Shown here: positions 42,863 through 51,286 of the stretch, piece after piece
How positions within the stretch are numbered: the stretch's first letter is position 1
Layout: each line of letters opens with the position of its first letter
Assembly (NCBI GenBank): GCA_937871935.1
Contig: CALMQI010000017.1
Span: 1 to 57,086, forward strand
Source: an uncultured Burkholderiales bacterium
GTDB taxonomy: Bacteria > Pseudomonadota > Gammaproteobacteria > Burkholderiales > Burkholderiaceae_C
Direction of reading: 5' to 3'
DNA: 57,086 nt
Notes under the pieces: model-generated
Told to the model about the DNA's origin: nothing
The model's input: only the letters and a program-made list of their open reading frames with translations
The model's database searches: none
Program-made: the position numbers and the translations under genes

Positions 42863-43288
42863 ATGCCAGCTTCAACCCGATTCGAATGCAACCGGCGCAT
42901 TCGGTTCTCCGACTGCGACCCCGCGGGCATCGTCTTCTACCCTCAGTACTTCGTCATGTTCAACGGCCTGGTCGAGGACTGGGTGACCGAAGGCCTGGGC
43001 ATCCCCTACGCCGAACTGCTTGGGCCGCGGCGCATCGGGCTGCCCACGGTGAGTCTGCAAACCGAGTTCCGCGCCATCAGCCGCATGGGTGACGAGGTGA
43101 CGCTGGGGCTTGGCGTCGAGCACCTGGGTACGCGTTCGCTGATCCTGGCGCTGGACGGGCGCTGCGGCGACGAAGTGCGCCTGCGAACACGCCAGGTCAT
43201 CGTCAGCACCAGCCTCGATACGCACCAAGCCATTGCGCTGCCGGCCGACCTGTGCGCGGCCGTCGAGCGCTTCTGTTCCCGGGGCTGA
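42863..43288 (+). CDS. Acyl-CoA thioesterase (4-hydroxybenzoyl-CoA thioesterase family)
   Basis: A 141-residue hotdog-fold thioesterase. It has RRIRFSDCDPAGIVFYPQYF with the catalytic Asp, followed by the central helix MFNGLVEDWVTEGLG. It probably hydrolyses an aromatic or ring-opened CoA thioester, either productively or to recover CoA. ATG 42836, inside the ligase frame, is an alternative start that would add 9 residues. It lies between the ligase remnant and a Rid gene. Confidence 0.9.
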   Translation: MPASTRFECNRRIRFSDCDPAGIVFYPQYFVMFNGLVEDWVTEGLGIPYAELLGPRRIGLPTVSLQTEFRAISRMGDEVTLGLGVEHLGTRSLILALDGRCGDEVRLRTRQVIVSTSLDTHQAIALPADLCAAVERFCSRG

Positions 43289-43320
43289 GAGCCCCCGAAT
43301 CCAACTCATCTGAGGACAAC

Positions 43321-43713
43321 ATGCAAGCACTCAATCCTCCCGGCTGGCGGCGCCCCAAGGGTTACTCCAATGGCGTGGCAGCACGCGGCAGCCAGATCTT
43401 CATCTCCGGCATGATCGGTTGGGACGGCGACGAACGCTTCCACACCGACGACTTCGCCGGCCAGGTGCGCCAGGCGCTGCACAACATCGTGGCCGTGCTC
43501 GAGGCCGGCGGGGCCCGGCCGGCGCACATCACGCGCATGACCTGGTACGTCACCGACAAGCGCGAGTATCTGGCCGCGCTGCCGGAGATCGGCAAGGCCT
43601 TCCGCGAACTGATCGGCCACTACGACATCGGCATGACGGCGGTGCAGGTGGCCGCGCTGATCGAAGACCGCGCCAAGGTCGAGATCGAAGTCACTGCCGT
43701 CGTGCCTGACTGA
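43321..43713 (+). CDS. Rid family (YjgF/YER057c) protein without the RidA catalytic Arg
   Basis: A 130-residue trimeric chorismate-mutase-like fold protein: KGYSNGVAARGSQIFISGMI, AGQVRQALHNIVAVLEAGG, and KVEIEVTAVV at the end. RidA proteins hydrolyse 2-enamine/imines using an Arg in the PARSCVEV motif (Arg105 of the E. coli enzyme). Here the matching stretch is IGMTAVQVAAL, so that Arg appears to be Met. This fits Rid subfamilies 4-7, which are linked to catabolism of amino or nitro aromatics. The reduced 2-aminobenzoyl-CoA product is an enamine, which suggests a deaminating role here. Confidence 0.88.
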   Translation: MQALNPPGWRRPKGYSNGVAARGSQIFISGMIGWDGDERFHTDDFAGQVRQALHNIVAVLEAGGARPAHITRMTWYVTDKREYLAALPEIGKAFRELIGHYDIGMTAVQVAALIEDRAKVEIEVTAVVPD

Positions 43714-43723
43714 AGGCCTGGCC

Positions 43724-43876
43724 GTGACCTTCGATGCCGATTCCCCCAGTCTCATGCTGGCCGTGGTCGGCACGGGTGTGATGGGCCGCGGCATCGCGCA
43801 GATCGCTGCGCTGGTGGAGCTGCGCGTGCCGCCAGATCTTTCCATCGGCGTCGGTCACCAGGCCTTGCAGCCGTGA
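43724..43876 (+). pseudogene. N-terminal remnant of 3-hydroxyacyl-CoA dehydrogenase
   Basis: From GTG 43724 the frame gives LMLAVVGTGVMGRGIAQIAA, the Rossmann beta-alpha-beta GxGxxG start of 3-hydroxyacyl-CoA dehydrogenases (HbdA/PaaH). After about 43812 the sequence becomes unrelated and ends at TGA 43874. About 95 percent of the gene is missing. In 2-aminobenzoyl-CoA type clusters such a dehydrogenase carries out the beta-oxidation step before thiolysis. Confidence 0.65.
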
Positions 43877-43913
43877 TCAAGCCTGACTGAATCATTCCTT
43901 CCGGAGCCTCCTC

Positions 43914-45095
43914 ATGTCCAAGTCCAAAGCCTCATTCCATTGGGACGATCCGCTGCTGCTCGACCAGCAACTCGGCGACGACGAGCGCCAGGTACGCGAA
44001 GCCGCGTCGGCCTATTGCCAGGAGCGCCTGGCTCCGCGCGTGCTCGAAGCCTTTCGCAACGAGCACACCGACACGGCCGTCTTTCGCGAGATGGGCGAAC
44101 TCGGCCTGCTCGGAGTTACCATCCCGGCGGCCTACGGTGGAGCCGGGCTCAACTACGTCTGCTACGGGCTGGTGGCGCGAGAGGTCGAGCGCGTGGACTC
44201 CGGCTACCGCTCGATGATGAGCGTGCAGAGCTCGCTCGTGATGGTGCCCATCAACGAGTTCGGCACCGAGGCGCAGAGGCAGAAGTACCTGCCCCGGCTC
44301 AGCAGCGGGGAGTGGATCGGCTGCTTCGGCCTGACGGAGCCGAACCACGGCTCGGACCCGGGCGGCATGATCACGCGCGCCAAGAGCGTGGCGGGGGGAT
44401 ACAGCCTGACCGGCAGCAAGATGTGGATCACCAACAGCCCCATCGCCGATGTGTTCGTCGTCTGGGCCAAGGATGATGAGGGCGCGATTCGCGGTTTCGT
44501 GCTCGAGAAGGGCTGGAAGGGCTTGAGCGCTCCGGCGATCCACGGCAAGGTGGGCCTGCGCGCCAGCATCACCGGCGAGATCGTGATGGACGAGGTCTTC
44601 GTGCCCGAGGAGAACGCCTTCCCGGAGGTACGCGGCCTGAAGGGCCCGTTCACCTGCCTGAACAGCGCGCGCTACGGCATCGCCTGGGGTGCGCTGGGCG
44701 CTGCGGAAGACTGCTTCCACCGCGCGCGTCAGTACACACTCGACCGCAAGCAGTTCGGGCGGCCGCTGGCCGCCAACCAACTGGTGCAGAAGAAGCTTGC
44801 CGACATGCTTACCGACATCAACCTGGGTCTGCAGGGCTGCCTGCGCCTAGGGCGGATGAAGGATGAAGGCAGCGCGGCCGTCGAAGTCACCTCCATCATG
44901 AAGCGCAACTCCTGCGGCAAGGCACTGGACATCGCCCGCGCGGCCCGCGACATGCTCGGCGGCAACGGCATCAGCGACGAGTTCGGCGTCGCTCGCCACT
45001 TGGTCAACCTCGAGGTCGTCAACACCTATGAGGGCACGCACGACGTGCACGCGCTGATCCTGGGCCGCGCCATCACCGGGATTGCGGCATTCTGA
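43914..45095 (+). CDS. Acyl-CoA dehydrogenase, glutaryl-CoA dehydrogenase-like
   Basis: A 393-residue flavoprotein with the FAD/substrate motifs [16 protein letters not shown] and [39 protein letters not shown], and a C terminus [20 protein letters not shown] in which the Glu of YEGTHD is the catalytic base of the GcdH group. GcdH-type enzymes dehydrogenate, and may decarboxylate, dicarboxylyl-CoA esters such as glutaryl-CoA. It would act in the lower part of the CoA pathway. A scrap of a paralogue lies at 17919. Last gene of the cluster. Confidence 0.93.
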   Translation: MSKSKASFHWDDPLLLDQQLGDDERQVREAASAYCQERLAPRVLEAFRNEHTDTAVFREMGELGLLGVTIPAAYGGAGLNYVCYGLVAREVERVDSGYRSMMSVQSSLVMVPINEFGTEAQRQKYLPRLSSGEWIGCFGLTEPNHGSDPGGMITRAKSVAGGYSLTGSKMWITNSPIADVFVVWAKDDEGAIRGFVLEKGWKGLSAPAIHGKVGLRASITGEIVMDEVFVPEENAFPEVRGLKGPFTCLNSARYGIAWGALGAAEDCFHRARQYTLDRKQFGRPLAANQLVQKKLADMLTDINLGLQGCLRLGRMKDEGSAAVEVTSIMKRNSCGKALDIARAARDMLGGNGISDEFGVARHLVNLEVVNTYEGTHDVHALILGRAITGIAAF

Positions 45096-45687
45096 AGCGG
45101 CCACGAGCGTGAAACCCTCGCGGCTCGGCTCGGACTCCCGCCAGTTGAACCATCACGTCGAGCACCTCGTTGACCATTTCGGGATCGAGGGCCGATGTAG
45201 GTTCGTCGAACAGCATGCAGATCGGATCCATGCAAAGTGCGCGGGCAATGGCAGCGCGCTGCTGTTGGCCGCCGGAGAGCTGACCTGGGTACTTTGCGGC
45301 GTGCGCTTTCAAGCCAACCCGATCGAGATACTTGAGGCCACGCTCCGTTGCGTCGGCTTGGCTGCGGCCCAGAACCTTGACTTGGGCGATCGTCAGGTTC
45401 TGGATCACCGACAGGTGCGGGAACAGCTCGAAGTTCTGGAAGACCATGCCCACCTTCGCGCGCAGCTGCGAGAGGTTGGTACTCCGGCTACAGATCGACA
45501 CCCCATTCACGCGGATGTCTCCCTTGTCGATAGGCTCCAGCGCATTGATGGTCTTGATGAGCGTGGACTTGCCCGACCCGGAAGGACCGCACACCACCAC
45601 GACCTCGCCCTTGGCGACTCGGGTACTGCAGTCCGTCAACACCCTGAACGAACCGTAGTACTTGGCGACGTTGTCGATCTCAATCAT
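45073..45687 (-). pseudogene. gltL: Polar amino acid ABC transporter ATPase (GltL-type), C-terminally truncated
   Basis: From ATG 45687 the frame reads [17 protein letters not shown], Walker [17 protein letters not shown]-loop [15 protein letters not shown], signature [15 protein letters not shown] and Walker [16 protein letters not shown]. After [10 protein letters not shown] (about 45145) the expected VxTHEMGFA switch region and the last 70 residues are missing, replaced by Arg-rich non-homologous codons running into the end of the acyl-CoA dehydrogenase gene. No permease or binding protein is nearby. Non-functional remnant. Confidence 0.8.
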
Positions 45688-46076
45688 GGGTCGCCATCTC
45701 CGGTGTAGGCTTCGAGGCGCAATCCAGCATGTGGTCCATCTCTTCGGCGGGGTAAGGCGTGCTGGCGGATCCGACCACGCGCGCGGGGACTCCGACAGCT
45801 GTCGTGTGCGGCGGCACATCGGACAGGACGACGCTTCCCGCACCGATCCTCGCTCCGATGCCGACACGGATCGCGCCCAGGAGGATGGCGCCGGCGCCGA
45901 TCAGCACGCCGTCGTCGACCTTCGGATGGTGGTCACCCCGTTGCTTGCCGGTGCCGCCCAATGTGACTCCCTGCAGGATGGAGACGCCGTCCTGGATCAC
46001 ACAGGTCTCGCCCATCACGATGCCGGTCGCATGGTCGAACATGGTGCTGTGCCCGATCCGGCATGCCGGGTGACCG
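45680..46076 (-). pseudogene. cysE: Serine O-acetyltransferase (CysE), N-terminally truncated
   Basis: About 132 codons encode the left-handed beta-helix of CysE: HPACRIGHSTMFDHATGIVM, VIQDGVSILQGVTLGGTGKQ, the loop [19 protein letters not shown] and the tail of the active-site region ([16 protein letters not shown]). The N-terminal helical domain (normally about 100-130 residues) is missing; homology begins abruptly at about 46076. The stop overlaps the GltL start by 8 bases, so the two were one operon in their source. A caller may use ATG 46042. Confidence 0.8.
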
Positions 46077-46089
46077 GCCCGCGCGCAAC

Positions 46090-46374
46090 TTGATGGTGAA
46101 GGAGCCGCGCTATGCCGATCGCTCGCCGTGCGGCACGGGGACTTCAGTCCGCATGGCTCTAGCCCACTCGAGGGGTGAGTTCGGCCTAAACGAGCCCATG
46201 GTGTGCGAGTCGATCATAGGATCGCGCTTTGAAGGACGGCTGCTCGGGACCACCACCGCGCATGGCATCCCGGCTGTCGTGCCACAGATCGGGGGGCGCG
46301 CATGGATCGTGGGTTCCTCGGAGTTCACAGTGGACCCGAGCGACATCTTCCCCAGAGGGTTCAATTATTGCTAG
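46090..46374 (+). pseudogene. Proline racemase/4-hydroxyproline epimerase family, C-terminal fragment
   Basis: About 94 codons give the C terminus of the proline racemase family: YADRSPCGTGTSVRMALAHS with the second catalytic Cys, then ESIIGSRFEGRLLGTTTAHG and a final WIVGSSEFTVDPSDIFPRGF. The first 70 percent of the protein, with the first catalytic Cys, is missing. It starts about 14 bases from the end of the antisense CysE remnant, so an abrupt junction lies between. A caller may extend it to ATG 46063. Confidence 0.75.
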
Positions 46375-46825
46375 CGCCTTGGTCGACTGAGCGCGCCGAA
46401 GCAGTCAGCCGGTGAGGGCACGACCGCTAAAGCCGCGAGTTCGCCCACCCGGTGGTCCGGCCCGTCATGGTGCACTGAGCCATAGGAAGAGTTCATTTTC
46501 GTCCGACCGTCAGCTTCCCCGCAGCGATTTCGAGCCTTTGAGAGCCTCTGCTTGATCGAAAGCGCCAATCACCCGGGGATTGTTGATCCGCCGGTTGCTA
46601 GCAGCCAGTTCCAGTGCTCGGTGAGACGATCGGCAGGTATGCAGCCATCAGCCGTCATTCCCCGTGCGAATGCAAAGCAGCCCCCACTTATGGTCCGTGC
46701 GGCCGACGACCCACCGCGCTGCAAGGCCGCCATAAGCCCGCGCTATGCGTCCAGACAAAAGGCGTCTTGGACCTGCTGGCGTTGACCATTAAGGTGGCGT
46801 CGTCCGTGACCACCAGGAACCGAAC
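46375..46825. other. Non-coding or unrecognised 450-base stretch
   Basis: This interval lies between the racemase fragment and the aminotransferase gene. Several short open frames exist on both strands, none with a recognisable family, a good ribosome-binding site or the codon bias of the neighbours. Local G+C is lower than in the flanking genes. No clear inverted repeats, tRNA or transposase remnant was found. It presumably holds the aminotransferase promoter, but no convincing -35/-10 pair was seen. Confidence 0.4.
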
Positions 46826-48037
46826 GTGAGCACGATCCGAATCGCCGAGCGCATGCGCCGCATCAAACCCTCCCCCAGCAGCGCGGGGACCGATCGCCTG
46901 GCCCAGCTGCGGCGCGAAGGACGCGACATCGTCAGCTTGATGATCGGCGAGCCCGATTTCGACACGCCCGAACACATCCGCCGCGCCGCCGTCGCGGCCA
47001 TTGACGCCGGGCAGACGCGTTATACCCAGACTGCCGGCACGCTGGCGCTTCGTCAGGCCATCTGCGCCAAGCTGAAGCGCGAGAACGGCCTGAGCTACGA
47101 GCCTGGGCGCGTGATCGTGACCGTGGGCGCCAAGCACGCGATCTTCAACGCGCTGGCGGTGAGCCTGGAGGCGGGTGACGAGGTCATCGTGCCGGCACCC
47201 TACTGGGTGTCGTACCCCGACATGGTGCTGGCTTGCGAAGGCACGCCGGTGACCGTGGCCTGCCCGGAGTCCGAGGGCTTCCTGCTCACGCCTGCCGCCC
47301 TGGAGGCCGCGATCACACCCCGCACGCGCTGGCTGATCCTCAACTCGCCGAGCAATCCGACTGGCGCGGCCTACTCCGCGGCGCAGTTGCGAGGCCTCGC
47401 CGACGTGCTGCTGCGCCACCCGCAGGTGATGGTGCTCACCGACGACATCTACGAGCACATCCGCTTCACCGACCACGGCAACCCGCACATCGCCGCGATC
47501 GAGCCAGCCCTGATGCCGCGCACATTGGTGATCAACGGAGTCTCCAAGACCTACGCGATGACCGGCTGGCGCATTGGTTACGCCGCCGGCCCGGCTGAAC
47601 TGATCGCAGCGCTGGACATGCTGCAGTCGCAGTCCACTAGCGGCGCCTGCTCGATCAGCCAGGCCGCGGCGCTGGCGGCGTTGACCGCGCCGATGGACTT
47701 CCTGCCCGGCTGGGTGGCCACCTACCGCCAGCGGCGCGACCGCGCGATTGAGTTGATCCGCGCGATCCCGGGGCTGTCCTGCTCGGTGCCGGACGGCGCG
47801 TTCTACCTTTACGTCAACTGCGCGGGCCTGATCGGCCGCACTACGCCCTCGGGCCGGCGTCTGACCTCCGACCTCGACGTGGCGCTGTACTTCATGGAAG
47901 AGGCCGGCGTCGCCGTGATCGGCGGCACGTCCTACGGCCTCGCCCCGTATTTCCGCATCTCGATCGCCACCGGGGTCGATGTACTCGAGGAAGCGTTCCG
48001 GCGCATCGCGGCATCGATCGCGCGCCTGCTCGCGTGA
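46826..48037 (+). CDS. Class I/II pyridoxal phosphate-dependent aminotransferase
   Basis: A 403-residue fold type I aminotransferase of the AspC/AAT group. It shows SLMIGEPDFDTPEHIRRAA, TVGAKHAIFNALAVSLEAGD, NSPSNPTGAAYSA, DDIYEHIRF and the PLP-binding Lys in VSKTYAMTGWRIGYAAGP. The start is GTG 46826. The amino donor and acceptor cannot be told from sequence; relatives act on aspartate, prephenate or aromatic amino acids. It stands upstream of a Liv transporter and hydantoinase genes on the same strand, but a promoter lies in between. Confidence 0.92.
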   Translation: MSTIRIAERMRRIKPSPSSAGTDRLAQLRREGRDIVSLMIGEPDFDTPEHIRRAAVAAIDAGQTRYTQTAGTLALRQAICAKLKRENGLSYEPGRVIVTVGAKHAIFNALAVSLEAGDEVIVPAPYWVSYPDMVLACEGTPVTVACPESEGFLLTPAALEAAITPRTRWLILNSPSNPTGAAYSAAQLRGLADVLLRHPQVMVLTDDIYEHIRFTDHGNPHIAAIEPALMPRTLVINGVSKTYAMTGWRIGYAAGPAELIAALDMLQSQSTSGACSISQAAALAALTAPMDFLPGWVATYRQRRDRAIELIRAIPGLSCSVPDGAFYLYVNCAGLIGRTTPSGRRLTSDLDVALYFMEEAGVAVIGGTSYGLAPYFRISIATGVDVLEEAFRRIAASIARLLA

Positions 48038-48051
48038 CCGGGTTTACCCGG
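48038..48051 (+). terminator. Short hairpin immediately after the aminotransferase gene
   Basis: CCGGG-TTTA-CCCGG forms a 5-base-pair stem with a 4-base loop starting right after the stop codon. No T-run follows, so it is at most a weak or Rho-assisted terminator, or an mRNA-stabilising end. Confidence 0.3.
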
Positions 48052-48087
48052 CATAAGCGCGCCTGATGGCGGAAGCTGAAGTCCGTA

Positions 48088-48117
48088 TTGGCCCCGCGGG
48101 AGGCCGCTTCCTATGAT
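48088..48117 (+). promoter_or_regulatory. Probable sigma70 promoter of the second Liv-hyu operon
   Basis: TTGGCC (48088-48093) and TATGAT (48112-48117, 5 of 6 matches to TATAAT) are separated by 18 bases. Transcription would start near 48124, leaving a leader of about 36 bases with AGGAG at about 48150 before ATG 48160. Confidence 0.5.
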
Positions 48118-48159
48118 GAATTTTTCCCCAACCGTAGACCCAGGACTCCAGGAGCCGAC

Positions 48160-49338
48160 ATGAACCGCCGATCGATTTTCCGCATGACGCTGCTCGGTGC
48201 CTTCGGCGCCGCCACGCTTTACGCCGGCACCGTGTCGGCTCAAGAAGCCTACAAGATCGGCATCATCAGCCCGATGAGCGGGGCCAATGCCCGATATGGT
48301 GCCTTCGCCAACAAGGGAGCGAACCTCGCAGCCAAGGAGATCAACGCTGCCGGTGGCGTGATGGGCCGCAAGATCGAGTTCGTCAGCGGCGACAGCCAGT
48401 GCGTGCCGGCCGAAGGTGTGTCGGCGACCAAGCGTATGGTCAGCTTCGACAAGTTGCCGGTCATCATCGGCGACATCTGCAGCTCGGTCACGCTGGCGAT
48501 GCAGCCGCTGGTCGAGGAAGCGAACGTGCTGCTCGTCAATGCGGCCTCGTCGAACCCGATGATCACCTACAAGGCGGGTGTCGGCGGCTTCAAGTGGACC
48601 TTCCGCAACTACCCGACTGACGAGTCGCGTGCCGCCATTGTGCTGGAGCATGCGGTGAAGAACCGCGGTCTGAAGAGCTTCGCGGTGCTGTCGGTGGACA
48701 GCGACTACGGGCGCGGCGCGATCAACTTCACCAAGAAATACCTGCCGCGCTTTCCCGAGGCCAAGATCCTGAGCGAGGACTATTACAAGGACTCGGAGAC
48801 CGACTTCCGCCCGGTGCTCAGCAAGATCAAGAACTCCGGCGCCCAGGCGATCCTGATGTACGGCCTGGCCGACACCACGCCGATCATCGCGCGCCAGATG
48901 CTGGAGCTGGGACTGGCCGGCAAGGTCATGCTGGTGGGCAACGCCGAGTTCAACACCGCCAAGACCATCGCCGCCGCGCCGACGGTGCTCAACGGGTCGA
49001 TCGAAGCAGCCGCCTGGTTGCCGGAGTGGACCAGCGCGCGCAGCCAGAAGTTCGTCGAAGAGTACAAGAAGGCCTACGGCGGCGAGATGCCCAACAACCA
49101 TGCTTACACGCATTGGGAGACGACGCACCTGATCGCCGCGGCCATCAAGTCGGCGGGCAGCCTGAAGAACGAGGACATCCGCAACGCACTGGCCAAGATC
49201 AAGTACGACAGCGCGATGGGTCCGACGAGCTTCGACGACCACAACCAGGCCATCCTGCCGATGGTGCTGCTCGAAGTGGCTGACGGCAAGCCGGTGATCA
49301 AGAGCGCGATCGCGTCCAAGGTCGACTACCCGAAGTGA
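48160..49338 (+). CDS. livK: Branched-chain amino acid-type ABC transporter substrate-binding protein
   Basis: A 392-residue periplasmic binding protein. Signal peptide: MNRRSIFRMTLLGAFGAATL with cleavage after TVSA, before QEAYKIGI. Mature landmarks are SPMSGANARYGAFANKGANL, a Cys-containing SGDSQCVPAEGVSATKRMV and VLSVDSDYGRGAINFTKKYL. A good AGGAG precedes ATG 48160. First gene of a LivK-H-M-G-F operon that continues into hyuA/hyuB, so the imported compound is probably the hydantoinase-type substrate or its precursor. Confidence 0.93.
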   Translation: MNRRSIFRMTLLGAFGAATLYAGTVSAQEAYKIGIISPMSGANARYGAFANKGANLAAKEINAAGGVMGRKIEFVSGDSQCVPAEGVSATKRMVSFDKLPVIIGDICSSVTLAMQPLVEEANVLLVNAASSNPMITYKAGVGGFKWTFRNYPTDESRAAIVLEHAVKNRGLKSFAVLSVDSDYGRGAINFTKKYLPRFPEAKILSEDYYKDSETDFRPVLSKIKNSGAQAILMYGLADTTPIIARQMLELGLAGKVMLVGNAEFNTAKTIAAAPTVLNGSIEAAAWLPEWTSARSQKFVEEYKKAYGGEMPNNHAYTHWETTHLIAAAIKSAGSLKNEDIRNALAKIKYDSAMGPTSFDDHNQAILPMVLLEVADGKPVIKSAIASKVDYPK

Positions 49339-49385
49339 AGCGCTGACGCGAACCGCATCGACCGCGCCGTTGTCAGACCATCGCC

Positions 49386-50258
49386 ATGGGCAGCTTTCTC
49401 TTTGAACAGGTCGTCAACGGCATCATCACCGGGTCGATGTATGCGCTGATCGCCGCCGGCATGACGATGATCTTCGGCGTGCTGCGGGCGATCAACTTCG
49501 CGCACGGCGAGTACTACATGCTGGGCACCTTCGGCGCCTGGCTGGTGATCGAGAAGATGGACGTCGGCTATGCCGCGTCCATCGTGCTCGGTGTGGCGGC
49601 GGCGGCGCTCATCGCCGCGGTGATCGGGCGCGTCGTGATGCAGCGTCTGGTCGGTGCGCCGTTCCAGGCTGGCGTGCTGGCGACCCTGGGTGTCTCGCTG
49701 ATCCTGCAGAACGCCGTGATCCTGGGCCTCGGTGGCGGCTACAAGGTATTCAACGGCGGCTGGATCGAGCCGGTGGAGATCGCCGGCGTCGGCATGGCCA
49801 AGCAACGCATCCTGCTGATCGTCGTCGCGCTGGCGGTCTTCGCGGCGCTGGAGTGGATGGTGCGCTACACCCGCATGGGCAAGGCCATCCGTGCCGTGTC
49901 GCAGAACATCGAGTGCTGCGAGGTCAACGGCATCGACGTCGAGGCGGTCGTGCGTCGCACCTTCCTGCTCGGCACGGCGCTGGCCGCGCTGTCGGGCGTG
50001 CTGACCGCGCCGGTCAACGTCAGCGTGTACGGTGGCATGGGCGAGTCGGTGACGCTGAAGACCTTTGCCGTCATCGTGATGGGTGGCATGGGCAACGTGC
50101 GAGGCACGCTGCTGGCCGGCATGTTGCTGGGCGTCGTCGAGGCCCTGGTGGCCGGCGTGATCGGTCTGCAGTATCGCGACGCGGTCGGTTTCATCGCGTT
50201 GTTGCTGATGTTGATGCTGCGGCCGCACGGCCTGTTCAGCCAGAAGGCGCGGTTCTGA
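49386..50258 (+). CDS. livH: Branched-chain amino acid-type ABC transporter permease LivH
   Basis: A 290-residue permease of standard length: GIITGSMYALIAAGMTMIFG, INFAHGEYYMLGTFGAWL, the coupling stretch RYTRMGKAIRAVSQNIECCE and VTLKTFAVIVMGGMGNVRGT. About eight membrane segments. Follows the binding protein gene by 47 bases. Confidence 0.94.
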   Translation: MGSFLFEQVVNGIITGSMYALIAAGMTMIFGVLRAINFAHGEYYMLGTFGAWLVIEKMDVGYAASIVLGVAAAALIAAVIGRVVMQRLVGAPFQAGVLATLGVSLILQNAVILGLGGGYKVFNGGWIEPVEIAGVGMAKQRILLIVVALAVFAALEWMVRYTRMGKAIRAVSQNIECCEVNGIDVEAVVRRTFLLGTALAALSGVLTAPVNVSVYGGMGESVTLKTFAVIVMGGMGNVRGTLLAGMLLGVVEALVAGVIGLQYRDAVGFIALLLMLMLRPHGLFSQKARF

Positions 50259-50260
50259 CC

Positions 50261-51286
50261 ATGGCCATCACGCTGGATACCCCTCACGCGCCCAGCCCGC
50301 GCCTGCCTGCCGTGCGCTGGGCCGTGGCTGGCACCGCACTGGCGCTGCTACTGCTTGCGCCGCTCGTGTTGGATTCGTACTACCTGCACGCGCTCATCTT
50401 CGCGATGATCTTCCTGCTGCCGGCGCACGGGTTGAACCTGATCCTGGGTTACACCGGCATGCTGTCACTCGCGCAAGGGGTCTTCTTCGGCATCGGGGCC
50501 TACGCCTCGGCGCTGCTGTCGATGCACTTCGGCACGCCCTTCGTGTTCAACCTCTGTGCGGCGGCCGTCGTCGCCGGGCTGGTTGCGCTGCCGCTGGGCA
50601 TCCCGGCACTGCGACTGCGCACGACCTCGTTCGTGATGTGCACGCTGGGCTTCGTGGTCATCGCTCAGATGGTGGCCAAGAACTGGATCGACCTCACCCG
50701 AGGCGACATGGGCCTGTCGGGCATTGCCCGGCCGAAGCTCGCGCTGCCTGGCCTGGGCGAGCACGTGCTGGCGATCACGCAGATTCCGCAGTACTACTAC
50801 CTCATTCTTGGCGTGGCGTTGCTGGCCACGGGGCTCTTCGTTGCTCTGATCCGCTCGCCGGCAGGCCGCTGCATGGTGGCGATCCGCGACAACGAAACGC
50901 TGGCCGAGTCGGTGGGCATCCCGACCTGGCACTACAAGCTCATCGTCTTCATGCTCAGCGCCGCCTTTGCTGGCTTGGGCGGCAGCCTGTATGCGCACTA
51001 CGAGACGGTGGTCAGCCCCCTCGTGTTCCAGATGTACTACTCGAACACGATCCTGATCATCGTGCTCGGTGGTGGCGTGGGCCGGCTGTCGGGCGCCCTG
51101 ATCGGAAGCTTCCTGTTCGTGGCACTGACCGAGGCGCTGCGCATCACGCCCGAACTGCGCATGATCCTCTACGGATTGGTGCTGCTGCTGCTCGTGTTCA
51201 TCTTCCCGCAGGGGATCGCGCCGCTGGTCGAGCGCGCTACGGAGCGGCTCGCCCGCCTGGGCGACAAGACGGGCAGAACAGCATGA
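50261..51286 (+). CDS. livM: Branched-chain amino acid-type ABC transporter permease LivM
   Basis: A 341-residue permease: LILGYTGMLSLAQGVFFGIG, RLRTTSFVMCTLGFVVIAQM, the coupling region SPAGRCMVAIRDNETLAESV and IIVLGGGVGRLSGALIG. Nine to ten membrane segments. It starts 2 bases after the LivH stop and overlaps LivG by 4 bases. Unlike the transporter at 13-17 kb, LivM and LivG are separate proteins here. Confidence 0.94.
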   Translation: MAITLDTPHAPSPRLPAVRWAVAGTALALLLLAPLVLDSYYLHALIFAMIFLLPAHGLNLILGYTGMLSLAQGVFFGIGAYASALLSMHFGTPFVFNLCAAAVVAGLVALPLGIPALRLRTTSFVMCTLGFVVIAQMVAKNWIDLTRGDMGLSGIARPKLALPGLGEHVLAITQIPQYYYLILGVALLATGLFVALIRSPAGRCMVAIRDNETLAESVGIPTWHYKLIVFMLSAAFAGLGGSLYAHYETVVSPLVFQMYYSNTILIIVLGGGVGRLSGALIGSFLFVALTEALRITPELRMILYGLVLLLLVFIFPQGIAPLVERATERLARLGDKTGRTA

